A stretch of DNA of 64,000 bases from Climacium dendroides (Eukaryota > Streptophyta > Bryopsida > Hypnales > Climaciaceae), in NCBI GenBank assembly GCA_950106755.1, contig OX467082.1, forward strand, positions 25,792,001 through 25,856,000, written 5' to 3'. The position numbers were made by a program, and so were the translations under genes. The notes below the pieces were generated by a model. The model made no database searches. It worked only from the letters and a program-made list of their open reading frames with translations, and was not told where the DNA came from. Shown here one piece after another: positions 13,101 to 23,752 of the stretch (position 1 is its first letter; each line of letters opens with the position of its first letter).

Positions 13101-15590
13101 TGTATGTGTGGTTGAATTTGCGGTTCCAATTAGGTGTTTTGCAAGTGGTTAGGTTGTCTTTTCCAATTTGGTAACCGCCTTGGTGTTTCCTATTTGGGTT
13201 GTGTTTTCTCTCATTTTCTTTTATCGTCTATTGAGTGAAAGTCCAGTCGTGTCCTAGCCAATTTGTGCTGCGTATATTTGATTGTTTGATGTATGTTTTC
13301 AAGTTGGTTGCTTGGTATCTTTGTGTGATTGAGTGATGAGTTTTGTGAGTGTCCTAGTTGGAAAGAGAGGAAGATGTAGAGATTGTGTGTTACACAAGGG
13401 TGTGATCAAATTGGAGAATGTGCTTGAAGTTGGAAGGTGATCTATACTCAATTGAAACTATGAAGTTATTTTGAATCCTAATTGGAGTTATGAAGTGATA
13501 AGAATGGAGTGTTCTAAGTCAAAGAGAATCTAAATGTTAGATGTGAGAAATTGAGATAAATGATGATGCTATAAATGAAATTATAAGTTGTAATGGTGAT
13601 TTGTCACCAAATCGGAGTTAATACAAAATACATTTTCATATGCGATGGTGTTCAAGTGTATGTATGTATACTTGGTTGATTGATTTTATTTGCTAAATCT
13701 AGAAGTTTCATCTATGAGCCAAGTTGGTATATATGCAATGTTGTTGTAGATTGAGTAATTATTGATTTTCCAAATTGGATCATAGTCTTCTATTTTGGGA
13801 TTGTATTACCTATTTTAGGTATTAGTCCCATTAGCATTGATTTCCTACTTGACGCTCTCCCTTGGAATGAACTTATTATACTAATAGGATAATTTCCAAT
13901 TCGGTAATTATCCTTCTTGAACAATAAACATCAATCTAAAAAATTTAATAATTTTCAATGACTATACATTTTTTATTTATAATTGCTTGCATACAGTCAA
14001 ACCATGGAATAATGGCAATTTCAAATCTTGCTAAATATTACTTATTCTCATCTTAAATTTTTAAGATCATTCACAATTATTATCATTTTGAAACATTTAC
14101 ATATTCAACCATAGTCTTTAATTTATTATGTACCCTTGTTTATTAATTAATAAGCCATCTTACATTTGCCATGGCAATAGTCAATAATCAACTTAAATTT
14201 TCATAAAACATACCACACTCATAATAAAATAAATAGAAACGCATGCTTGCAATTCATCATGAGTGCCCAATGCACTCATACACTATAGATAATCTCTATA
14301 CAATTCTCTTGCAATAATTAACACTCAAATTATTATAAATTTTCCAATTTAATCTCATCAATTTCATCACTCATTAAAATTCCAATACAAACAGTTCAAA
14401 CAATATGCATTGCATCTTATAAATTTAAATTATACACACATCACATTTATATTCCATCAAACACAATTTTACATAAGTACACATTTAATACAACAAAAAA
14501 CAATTTATATCACTTAAATTGACTTTTGGAAAAGATATTTTCAAAATAATTTGTGAAAATACTCATAGAAAATGTGCATAGAAAAATGCTCATAGATTTT
14601 TATTTAAAAAAAAAAAGCTAAGCTACACTTATATACTCCCTAAAAAATAGAAATTTCTAACTACTTATAGTTAAAATGTCTTCCTTGGCATCCTTTCACT
14701 TGTAATTGCTTATGATCGTTCATGTAAATTTAACACTTCAAACCATCAATGTCTACCTTTTAAGATCCAAATCATCACACAGATTTCAAAAAAAAAATCT
14801 AAGACGAACCCATTTCACACCAAAATAAGGATTTTCATGCAAATTTTGAAATTTTAGGTTTATAGATGACAATGTATGAGTTAATGGATGTTTATAAACT
14901 TCTGAGGTGTTGGTACATTCACTACATTGGATAAATTAATGCATGTTCATCCATTAAATTTTGGACATTATACCCACCTAAAGATTTCTTTATCACGTGA
15001 GGTTTAAAAAAAATTGAAAGAACATCTTTTTAAGACCATTATATAGACTTTTGGAAAGAAGACTCAATCAAACCCGTTAAAAGTCCATAACTACACTTTT
15101 ACAAATGATCCTACTTTAGAAAATCTAGTCCTTTTAACTTAGAACACAACATATGATAAGTTGGTATTTCAATAATATGTTTTTTTCCTCACAAGAAAAT
15201 TCCAAACAAAATTACATTCTTTGTTTGTTGAAGTCCATATTGCAACTTCAAAAGTCCATAACTTGTATACTTTTAGATGAGCTTTAAGAAAATCAAATAG
15301 AATCTTTAACACAATCAAGTTGACTATGCATATATAAATTTTTACATCCAACAAAGTGAGTTTCTAAGTCTATTTGATCTTTTAATACAAAGTACTTTAT
15401 GAAAATAACATTGTGATAAAAAAGTAAACCACCCAACCATGCATTCTTGACATCATTCAAGCTAGCAAAGGTACCACAATAATTATCACAACATGCCAAT
15501 GGATTACCATAAAATCCTTTATAGGCATTGAAGGAAGGTTGGACGTTGAATTATTGGATGAAATGGTAGCAACAACACTTTTCACCTCTC
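10131..15590. other. AT-rich DNA, no gene recognised
   Basis: From 10131 to about 13900 the sequence is full of GACAAATTG/CAATTTGTC words, for instance near 10760, 11560, 11810, 11860, 12165 and 12358. From about 13900 to 15590 it is plain AT-rich DNA. ORFs at 12856-13041, 15169-15354 and 15293-15499 have no motif or coding bias. I see nothing functional. Confidence 0.4.
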
Positions 15591-15594
15591 ACCT

Positions 15595-15920
15595 TTGTTT
15601 AGGTGTGACTTCTATATCAACAGACTTTGTAGCCTTGCACAAAATATTGTCGAAGCTTACAATGGCTTGCCTTTGAGTTTAAAATAATAGGTGCATTCCT
15701 TCATGATGAAGAAAACTTGCAAAGTTGGGAACGAGCACTTCAAAGATGGCAAGCAGAAAGAATGTAAATGGTAATGAAGAAATTTGGAACATCTTGCAAA
15801 TAACTTTGACATATTGGACACTTTGAACAATGGTGTTGAAAAGAAGATGTTGCTCACGACCACTAAATATTGTTCAGATCACTACCTTGTAGCATTTATA
15901 CAATTATATATAACTCTCCC
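15595..15920 (+). pseudogene. NB-ARC (NLR resistance protein) pseudogene fragment
   Basis: Reading across frames gives DFVALHKI, then VEAYNGLPLSLK, then IGAFLHDEENLQSWERALQR, then GNEEIWNILQI, and finally DILDTLNNGVEKKM. This is the order of the NB-ARC ARC2 region: the GLPLSL (GLPLA-type) motif, the winged-helix lead-in, and the LxISFDxLD...EKxMFLDIA segment. At least three frameshifts and a stop interrupt it. The P-loop, RNBS motifs and leucine-rich repeats are not seen nearby, so this is an isolated relic. NLR genes of this type are plant-specific. Confidence 0.65.
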
Positions 15921-16335
15921 TATAATATTCATATCTTCTTGCCATTATATTGCATGAATAGTGTATAGGGATATAGCTATTAGAGAGCCCTTGTTGATAG
16001 TAAGTACTCCAAGTACTAAAGCGTACAATATCCACCATTGTCTTTTCTTTCTTAGCTTAATTTTGTTGCCTCCATCTTATATATGTCAATTTAAGGTCAA
16101 TAGTATAATAGTACTTGTTCTTACTTCATGAGTCACAACCTCAAAGCACTTACAGTGGCCAACAAAAGTATTCAGACAACAAGGTGTATTTTCAAAATAG
16201 CTCAAGCAGTGATTGAAAAGTGAAGCTATCAAAGATTTTTTTATTACATTTATGAAAAAAGCCACATGGCATGTAATCAACATCATTTCCCTCAAAATTA
16301 GCCACTTGAAAGATCTACATTATGAAATATCTTGA

Positions 16336-16378
16336 AGTGGTGTGTACAACTTAATACACATAAATTGTGCACACCACT
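16336..16378. repeat. Short perfect-type inverted repeat
   Basis: A 14-base arm, AGTGGTGTGTACAA (16336-16349), is repeated inverted at 16365-16378 with one mismatch and a 15-base loop. It lies between the Tc1-like left end and the transposase and could fold as a hairpin. Its role is unknown. Confidence 0.6.
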
Positions 16379-16461
16379 ATCTTTTCAATGCAAGTGTTGT
16401 TTTGAAGCTTTTTTGTGCTACAAAAATTTTAACGTTTTAGAGAGCTTTCAAGTGACTCATT

Positions 16462-17478
16462 AAGGGTCCTAGGAGATGTGAAACTAAGAGAAAGACAATT
16501 CTTGAGATGTACGAGCAAGGCAACTCTTATAATGAAATTTTAGCAGTTGTGAGCATTCCTTGAAGCATTTGTAGTGGTATAGTACAAAGATTTGGTGAAA
16601 GAGGGAGCCTGAGAGACAAAACTTCACCTAGTGGACCTTAAATTCTTAATGAGCACAACAATTGTGACATTGTAAGGAGATTAAACAATCAAAGTATTAA
16701 TATTGCTATAGCTATAGGAAGAAGATTAAAGTCTAAGGACATGCAATTGAGTGATGATACAGTTAGGAGTCTTCAAAGGTAAGGCTGGCAAGCATGTATG
16801 AAGGTTAAGAAGCCAATTTTGATAAAGAAGCATCGAGCAAATCGTTTTCAATGGGCAAAGAAGTGCAATCCTTTCACTTGGAAGATTGGAGTTTTGTCAT
16901 CTTTTCTAATGAGTCAAAATCCAACCTTTTTGACTCAGATGGATAACAATATTGTTGGAAAAAGAGTGGAGAGGGTCTCTTAGACCAACATATGTGATGT
17001 ATAATTAAGCATGGGGGAGGAAGTATAATGGTTTGGGATTGTATGAATTAGGAAGAAGTTGGCAAACTTCATTTGAAGAAAAGATGGACAAATATGTATA
17101 TCAAGAGATTTTGGAGACAAAACTTATGGAGACAATACACATGCAAGGTATAGAAGAAAAGTGTCATTTACCAGCATGACAATGACCTTAAACATACTAC
17201 AAATTACGCTATTGATTGGTTACTTGCACAGAAGTTTAAGGTTATTTGGCACCCACCACAATTCCCTGACCTTAATCCTATAGAACACCTTTGGAGTGAA
17301 GTAGATCATTGCATGAAAAGGTCTAAGAGGAAACCCACTAATAAAAGTGATTTATGGGAGAAGATGCAGAAAATCAAGTATATTGTTGAAGTTGATGTTG
17401 TTAGGAAGTTGATATGTCCTATGCCTCAAAGAATTGCTAATGTTTATAAAACAAAAGGTGATTACACACGGTGGTAGT
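16462..17478 (+). pseudogene. Tc1-like transposase pseudogene
   Basis: The N-terminal part reads TKRKTILEMYEQGNSYNEIL, a Tc1 paired-type helix-turn-helix, then GIVQRFGERGSLRDK and VRRLNNQSINIAIAIGRRLK (second DNA-binding half). In the catalytic core a frameshift near 16880 leads to WSFVIFSNESKSNLFDSDG, where the first catalytic Asp is Asn. IKHGGGSIMVWDCM follows. The second Asp lies in YQHDNDLKHTT (about 17174) and the Glu in FPDLNPIEHLW, with 34 residues between them: a DD34E signature. The C-terminus ends GDYTRW and a stop. In-frame stops occur near 16561, 16638, 16780, 17050 and 17155. It cannot be active. Confidence 0.85.
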
Positions 17479-17500
17479 CATCTTTAATGTTTAGAAGTTG

Positions 17501-18090
17501 CATCTTTGAGTTGTGAAGTCATTTTATAGCTTTTACTTTCATTTTCTACAAGTAATGTACAATGTTATCAATTTTTGCAAACAAATTGTACATCTTAGTT
17601 GCATATTTGAATTATAATAAATTTTTGGGTTCATATTTCAACTTCAAAGGTTGTACTATATGTTTATTGCAACCATGTGCTCTTATAGTCTTTTACTTTC
17701 AATTTTTTGATATATTATGTAGGAATAGTAGCGAATTCTTAGAATTAGTTTCCATTGTATGATTAATTATGTTAGCCACAATATATACATCAAAGTATCA
17801 TGTAATACTTGGAAATGCTAAATCTAATATCAATACACTATTTTTAGCAAAAATGGTCCTATAGATTGTTTGCCCCTAAATTCAACAATGTTAATTCCTC
17901 TACAAATACTAAGACATTATTTGTAAAGAAATAAAGTGGTAAAGTAGCACCTTGGATGCAGTCTCGTTGCCTAGTCATAGAATTCCATGGATCTATCCTT
18001 GATTTGACACTGTAATCCAATTACCTCATCTATTCCAATTTGAATGCAAACACTCAATGTACCCCTAAATTATAAGTATAAATAGATATT
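17501..18090. other. AT-rich DNA, nothing recognised
   Basis: A 66-codon ORF (17562-17762) has no coding character. I searched this stretch for the right end of the Tc1-like element and did not find it. Confidence 0.4.
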
Positions 18091-18309
18091 CACTACAAAA
18101 AATACTAGGGATAAATAATTTATTGTTGTAATTGAACCATCACTTATGCAACTAATGTTTTTTTTGTTTGGCTTATTAAATTTAAACTTTGAATTTTTAT
18201 TTATTTTTATCTAGTTGGCCACTTAATTTACCAATTTGGTACTAAATAATTGTAAAAAAAATAAAATGGAAATTGTGTTTGTGCATTTATATTTGAGTTG
18301 GAATTTATT

Positions 18310-18430
18310 CACTACAAAAAAAAATGAGGATATAATGACGTCTTCAATAATTGTAGTAGTCATTTCTTGTTTATAATGTTTGCAAAACAATCATTTTACA
18401 GTAATTGTAGACACTTGGTTTTTTTTAGTG
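18310..18430. mobile_element. Small CACTA-type MITE (121 bp; alternative 340 bp)
   Basis: The left end is CACTACAAAAAAAAATGAGG and the right end, reverse complemented, is CACTAAAAAAAACC. The sequence ATT flanks both sides (18307-18309 and 18431-18433), consistent with a 3-bp target duplication. A second CACTACAAAAAA, also preceded by ATT, lies at 18091, so the element could instead run 18091-18430. A-rich ends and a 3-bp duplication can occur by chance, hence the moderate confidence. Confidence 0.45.
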
Positions 18431-18433
18431 ATT

Positions 18434-20865
18434 AGAGTTTTCAATAGTCATTGCAATTTGTAGTTTGTTTAGTTGTCAAATGTTGAGACTAAGTCAGAAT
18501 TTATTGTGTAGTTGTGTGTCCTAAATTGAATCTTATTGAATTGTAGTATCATATTGTGTGTATAAGTAATCAAATTTGAATTAGATTTATTAAGTCTAAA
18601 TTGGAATAAGGATGTTCAATAGAATGTGAGTGTGTCGCAACCCAAATAACACCTTACAACTCCAAATAACCTCTAAAGGCCCTTCAAAATTTAATGGATT
18701 CACCATGCTTCACTTCTAATATTACTTCAATCACAACTAACTAATATTGCACATGCCATGCACCCATAGCATTAGTTCCCATTTCCAACTCATGTAATTA
18801 AATTCCAGTCTCTGAGACTACTAACACACATTTTGCATATGACACTTAGCATATCACTTGGTAACATAGAGCGGAGCTTTCATTGATGTCAAAGCACTCA
18901 ATGGAGGTACAACTCTCTACTAGTGCTAGCCGCCCTTGAATGTCCCTCCACTCCATACTAGGTTCATTGTGTATTTGTTACTTTTACATCGGGACTAATT
19001 AGGACTCATAACTTAAAACACATCTGGAATGGCTTAGCAAAGAAGACTCCATCCAGTTGGTGCCACAAGATACACACAAGTGTTCTATAGTGCCTTGCAC
19101 CCAGATACAAAGTTAAATCACCAATCTTGAGTAACTAGAACTCACCAAGGCTCTAAGAGGGAGAGAGAAGGGAGACCAACTCCTAATTTTGTAGAATTCA
19201 ATAGACCTCCCCTTGTGGATTGAAGGAACTTCAAAAACCCATGTTGGTTTTGGAAGACCACCTATTTCCAATCAAATTCACTAAGTTCCAATGATATACT
19301 ACATGTCATATTTTCATGAAGGATTCATTGAGAACCTCTCACTCCTAGCCCTTAAGTGTCTCAATGCCACCGAAACACCACCAACTTTAAACAGCCATAA
19401 CTTCTAGCCAACTAGTCTAAATCATGTGTTCTTTGAATGGTTAAAAGCTTCTACTCAAAAGATTTTCAAGCATATAAAATACTTTATCATACTCTTCTAA
19501 TTCAAGGCGCTATTGCGCCCTATTTTCTTAGAAGTCTCTCATTTCTCCTTTTTTAGATTTTTACAAGGCTTGGAAAGTCACTTCCAAGGTCCCCCTTGCT
19601 CACTAAGACACTTTGGACACCCCAAGGAGATAAAGGTGTAACATAGTCCATCTAGACTGGAAAATATTTCGTGTCCATAGTTGAGTTTAAGTCTATTTTT
19701 TAAATTTGTTTTTCTATTTATATCATTGCAAGTCAAACCAAATTAGAAAATCTAGTATTTATTTGTAAGTAGTTGGTGACAATAGCTTGGGATTATGAGT
19801 CCAAATCGAAATCTATTAAATTTTACTTAGATTGTAATAGATAGAAGTTACTTTATTGAATGTTGAATTTGTCCATGATTAACCCCTAAAGGATTTTGAC
19901 TATGTTTTCACCAAAACTACTTCAAAACTGCCATCTCTAGTACAAGTACCAAATTTTTGAAAAAAAAATATTTTTGATACATCTAAACATAGGATCTTAT
20001 ATTAATTTTGTTTGAGAAGATGTAGAAATTTTTTTAGAAATTTTCACTGTATAGATTGTAAGATATTAGTATATGAAGTAATAAAAATCATTTTTTTGTC
20101 CCTACAAAAATTTGAGCAGCTGCACTTCTTAAGGTCAGATCATTATGAAAAATGTCCAAAATGGTGGTTACTCTTTGGATTTATTCTTCAAGGCAAGGTA
20201 GATATATGCTTGAAAATTTTCAAATCATTTGAAATTGTACAACATATAGGAAAAAAATAGAAAGTAGAAGAAAGTAGAAAATGATTCAAAATACAAAATT
20301 GTTAACGATTTATTTATGAAATTGAAAAATGCTAATCCCAATGGTTGTAGTGTTTTAATAAACAATCTACACCCAGTCATTTTATTTTATTCCAAAAATA
20401 TTGAAAATTGAGATAAATAAAGGACTTCAAAGTTTATTTTAGAGTAGAAATTCCATAACCACCTTCAAACTACCCACAACTAAAACTCCTCATAACTTTC
20501 ATCTCATTAATCAAAATGGAATGGTTCAAAGATATCCATGTATAAATAAATCTAGAAAACCAATTTTAAATTTTTATTTTTTTTAAAAGTGATTTTTAAA
20601 GAAGTTTTTTTGCTGCCCGAACTGCCCACAGAACAAAGAAAACTACATATCATACAATAACTCTTTAACCATGTAGTCAAAAGTTATGAAAATTGTTGGG
20701 CCTTAAAGCTACTCCTTGGACACATGTTGTGTGAAAATTTCAGTGAAAAAAAATGAAAATTCCATTTGTAGTGAGTTGCCCAAAATCACTATATTACCAA
20801 AAAGTGCCATTTGATCTTTTAGGGATTAAAAGTTGAATTGATTTTGGAACAGTTCTTTCTCCTCT
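18434..20865. other. Decayed repeat DNA
   Basis: No gene is seen. The stretch at 18600-19660 has somewhat higher GC and looks like a decayed retroelement or its UTR, but no conserved domain can be read. The stretch at 20316-20560 matches 311-545 in word order (for example GCTAATCCCAATGG and CATAACTTTCATCTCATTAA) in the same orientation. The 82-codon ORF at 20012-20260 is not convincing. Confidence 0.4.
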
Positions 20866-21140
20866 TACTACAAGGAATTGAGGGTTATCTTGACTGCGGC
20901 AAATGACTGCAAAACTGTCATGTTGCAGTCGCAAAACGAGAATGTGACTTGAAAAATGAAAATGTGACTCCGGGGCCCTGTAGTCATTTCGGACAAGTCA
21001 TTTATAAGAATGACTGCAGATTTATTATCACCCAACGAAGTGGGGATGGATGGAACTTTAGATGAGAAGAGGCTCAGTTGAGGGAGATAAAGAAAATGAG
21101 ACTAAAGAAAGATGGCTTGGGTTGAGTTGGATAAGCACGG

Positions 21141-21615
21141 GACCCCTCTAAAATCTGACGTGGACATTTTTGCAGCAGTCACGTGTAAGTCATTCTGGAG
21201 TCGCGTTTGACCCCATCTAAATCTGACGTGGACAATTTGAACGTAGTCGCACTAAAGTCATGTTAGAGTCGTGTATGACCCCTTTTAAATCTGACGTGGA
21301 CAGATTGGGCGTAGTTACAAGGAAGTCATTCTAAAGTTGCGTCCGACCCCATTTAAATCTGACGTGGACGTTCTGAACCGGTCGTCCTGCAGTCATGCTA
21401 GAGTCACGCGTGACCCCTCCTAAATCTGACGTGGACGTTAGTCGCAGTCATTGTGCAGTCATATTGAAGTTGCATCTGACCCCTTTAAAATCTGACGTGG
21501 ACGTCACTCGCAGTCATGGTGAAGTCACGTTGTAGTGGTGTCTGACCCCTCCTAAATCTGATGTGGACATTCCAAACAGAGTCATATTGTAGTCACGCTG
21601 CAGTCGCAAATGAAC
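21141..21615. repeat. Subterminal tandem array, about 67 bp x 7
   Basis: The unit starts GACCCCTCCTAAATCTGACG. Copies begin at 21141, 21209, 21277, 21345, 21412, 21478 and 21544, a period of 66-68. Each unit has a constant half with TGACGTGGAC and a variable half with several GCAGTCAT/GAAGTCA words. It lies just inside the left end of the outer CACTA element, where TnpA-type proteins bind repeated motifs, and is the likely binding platform of that element. Confidence 0.85.
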
Positions 21616-22028
21616 ATGATGTGGGCAACAATTTAGGGGCGGCATGGAGTCATTCACAAGTCATGCTGCAGTGTACATGGAGTTGCGTCACAGTAGCACG
21701 TGCACTATTCCGCTAGTAGTGCTGAAGTCACGGCAACTTCGAAGGGGTCATTCACCAGTCGGTTCATCTACACTACATTCAAGTAATATGTACTACCTAA
21801 TTACGTGCAAACGAGCAAGAACAACATTGCAAACGCAGAGCCGTGGCTGAGGAAACGGTAAGCCAACAAAAATTGACACAGCAATGACAAATTCACAGGC
21901 ACGGAGTTAGAAATTGAGTCCTCTATTGCAAAAGGAATGGAGTGGGATAGAATAGCAACCCAAATATACATGGCGTCCACAAGTGGGTTTAGGGTGCAGT
22001 AAGTCTCCAACAAAATTTACAAGCTAAG

Positions 22029-22304
22029 TCAAGTACCATTAAAAAGCTTCATTGACTTCTCCGACCATATTGCGCAAGACCCCTTCACGTCCTCTATAAA
22101 CTCCTGGTCCGCTGCGTAATTGGGAACCATGAGGCTCACCCTTGTTTGTAGAACTTCACGGACGTCCACTCTCATCCACAATGTTGGTATGTCCTTACCA
22201 TGATACTTGTGAGACCTTGGAAGTCCGCTGTCCGTTCCAAGGGCCACCTTCTACCGTACAGCGTGTGGGTTCATGAGGAAAACTTCATCGCCAATGATGA
22301 AACC
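22029..22304 (-). pseudogene. Outer TnpA-like gene, last exon (DUF8039-like C-terminal domain)
   Basis: The splice acceptor CCACAG precedes GFIIGDEVFLMNPHAVR, then a TAG, then KVALGTDSGLP, and on to MKLFNGT and the stop. The layout is that of the C-terminal domain of plant CACTA TnpA-like proteins (DUF8039-like): a short beta stretch naming a substitution of 'value' loops, a central V(D)V(R)EVL stretch, and a closing segment with IWS. The inner element's TnpA-like gene ends in a similar domain (53606-53905), which supports the call. One in-frame TAG interrupts the exon. Confidence 0.55.
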
Positions 22305-22825
22305 CTGTGGCATGCAAGACATAGCACAATTTAGTTAACGGTTACATAATCAAAAAAGCGCAAGATGCGATTCACTTGAGACATCACGCATTCTAGAATG
22401 GCCTACAAGGTTCACAGGAGCATTACTTAGTGCAGTGCTGCGGAGTTTGTGAATATATCACTTCATCGTGGGACTGATTCACGATGGACACTTGAATGAC
22501 CAACGACAATGCTGATAGGCGGGATGAACTCATATCCCACAACAACAATGCAAGAAAAAACTACAAACAACAATTGGTAGTCGATCTTGGCAGTGGCGTC
22601 CATTTCTGTTCTCAGAGTAACACCCTGCATTGCATACACCATTGAGTCATTGTGAAGTCATGAAGTAGTCATGGACAGAATTCACGAATTTTCCGACACT
22701 ACAGTACGACTTGATGACCAGCCATGATTGGAACGTCACTTCTAGGCAACTTATACACGACAAGAACGCAACTGAAGGATGGACCGCTTGAACAAAAAGT
22801 GAAATGAGTGCTATGTAGTGCCTAC

Positions 22826-23686
22826 CTTATCACGGCGCAATCCTGTGGCAGAGACTAACTTCGATCGCGTGTTCTGCTTCCCCGTCCTTGCCTGCAAAAA
22901 CAAGGAGCAGAAGTTAAAAATCAAAAAAATATGAAGGTGAGGGTCGCAGGGTGTTCGAACCAGCCAGATTGCAAGTCCCTCACCTCCCACCATGTTCACA
23001 AAATTGTATCCAGTTCCACTTCTGCGCTTCAGGAGCCATTGAGATTTGGACTTGTTCACAACTTGCGGATACTTTGCACGAAAGGTAGTCACGTCGGGGC
23101 ATCTCCAGAAGGCTTCCAGCAAAGGCCACAGGTATAACTTCAAATATTCCTTGTCGTCAGCCAAGGTGCGCAACCACTTCACATAGAATGGATTTGTGAT
23201 GAGCACGTTGGATTGTGCATTCTCCATGACCCTACAAAGCTTACTATCTACAATGATTGTATTCTCTGGATTGAACTCAGAGTACTGTCCGTACACTACA
23301 GATAAGTTTTTTTGACCCAAGGTTCCCTTATCTTGCTCCCCTCCACTTTCGGAATCAGCTGCGCAAGACCAACAAAAGAGTGGATCCCTATCATAGGCAC
23401 GACTGTAAAACCCTGCCAACATTTGAGGGACCACATCCTCCATGTATGGAGCACTTCTACTATCCCAAAATGCAACTTTGAAGTGCCTGAAGCATCGGTC
23501 CAAAAAGTGCTTCAGCCATGGTCGGAAAACTACTCTATGGAACTGCGTATGGTTGCTAGCACGGATACTACAATTCGGGTTTGGAGCAACAAGCAAACTG
23601 CAGTCCAACAGGGTTCCTTGTACATTGAAAATGACAAGCTTCCGAACATATAAACTACTGCCGCCCATCCGATTAGTCACGAGGTC
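22826..23686 (-). pseudogene. Outer TnpA-like gene: FCP1/NIF-type HAD phosphatase-like exon
   Basis: The main exon runs 23686-22984, from acceptor TTGCAG to donor GTGAGG, and a short exon follows at about 22891-22826. The protein reads KLVIFNVQGTLLDCSLL (HAD motif I region), then FRPWLKHFLDRCFRHFKVAF and WDSRSAPYMEDVVPQML (motif II region), then ENTIIVDSKLCRVMENAQSN (motif III region) and a helical tail. The order and spacing are those of FCP1/NLI-interacting-factor phosphatases. Motif I should be DxDxT. Here it is N-V-Q-G-T, with both aspartates lost, and motif III has VDSKL where VDDSP is usual. The domain is therefore probably catalytically dead, as fold-retaining plant relatives can be. 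It sits between the coiled-coil exon and the DUF8039-like exon on the same strand with joining splice sites. Whether it belongs to the TnpA-like protein or was captured from the host is inferred. Confidence 0.7.
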
Positions 23687-23752
23687 CTGCAATGTAAGGA
23701 AAGGCACTCCGGGAACGGACGCACATGGACTTGTGTGCTTGGAGATACAAAC

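Larger units (their letters stand above)
16153..17500 (+). mobile_element. Dead Tc1-like (DD34E) transposon
   Basis: The left end at 16153 reads CAGTGGCCAACAAAAGTATT and directly follows a TA dinucleotide (16151-16152). CAGTG and TA are the hallmark terminus and target of Tc1-like elements. The transposase pseudogene lies at 16462-17478. A matching right terminal repeat was not found down to about 17900, so the 3' end is lost or too diverged, and the end given here is approximate. Animals and fungi commonly carry DD34E Tc1 elements, while typical plant mariner-like elements are DD39D, so this copy is unusual in plant DNA. Confidence 0.75.

Noticed and set aside
17501..17900. Right terminal repeat of the Tc1-like element
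   Set aside because: No sequence resembling the reverse complement of the left end followed by TA was found.
18091..18110. A second CACTACAAAAAA terminus
   Set aside because: No partner of its own was found; it could share the right end at 18430, so it is given only as an alternative start of that MITE.
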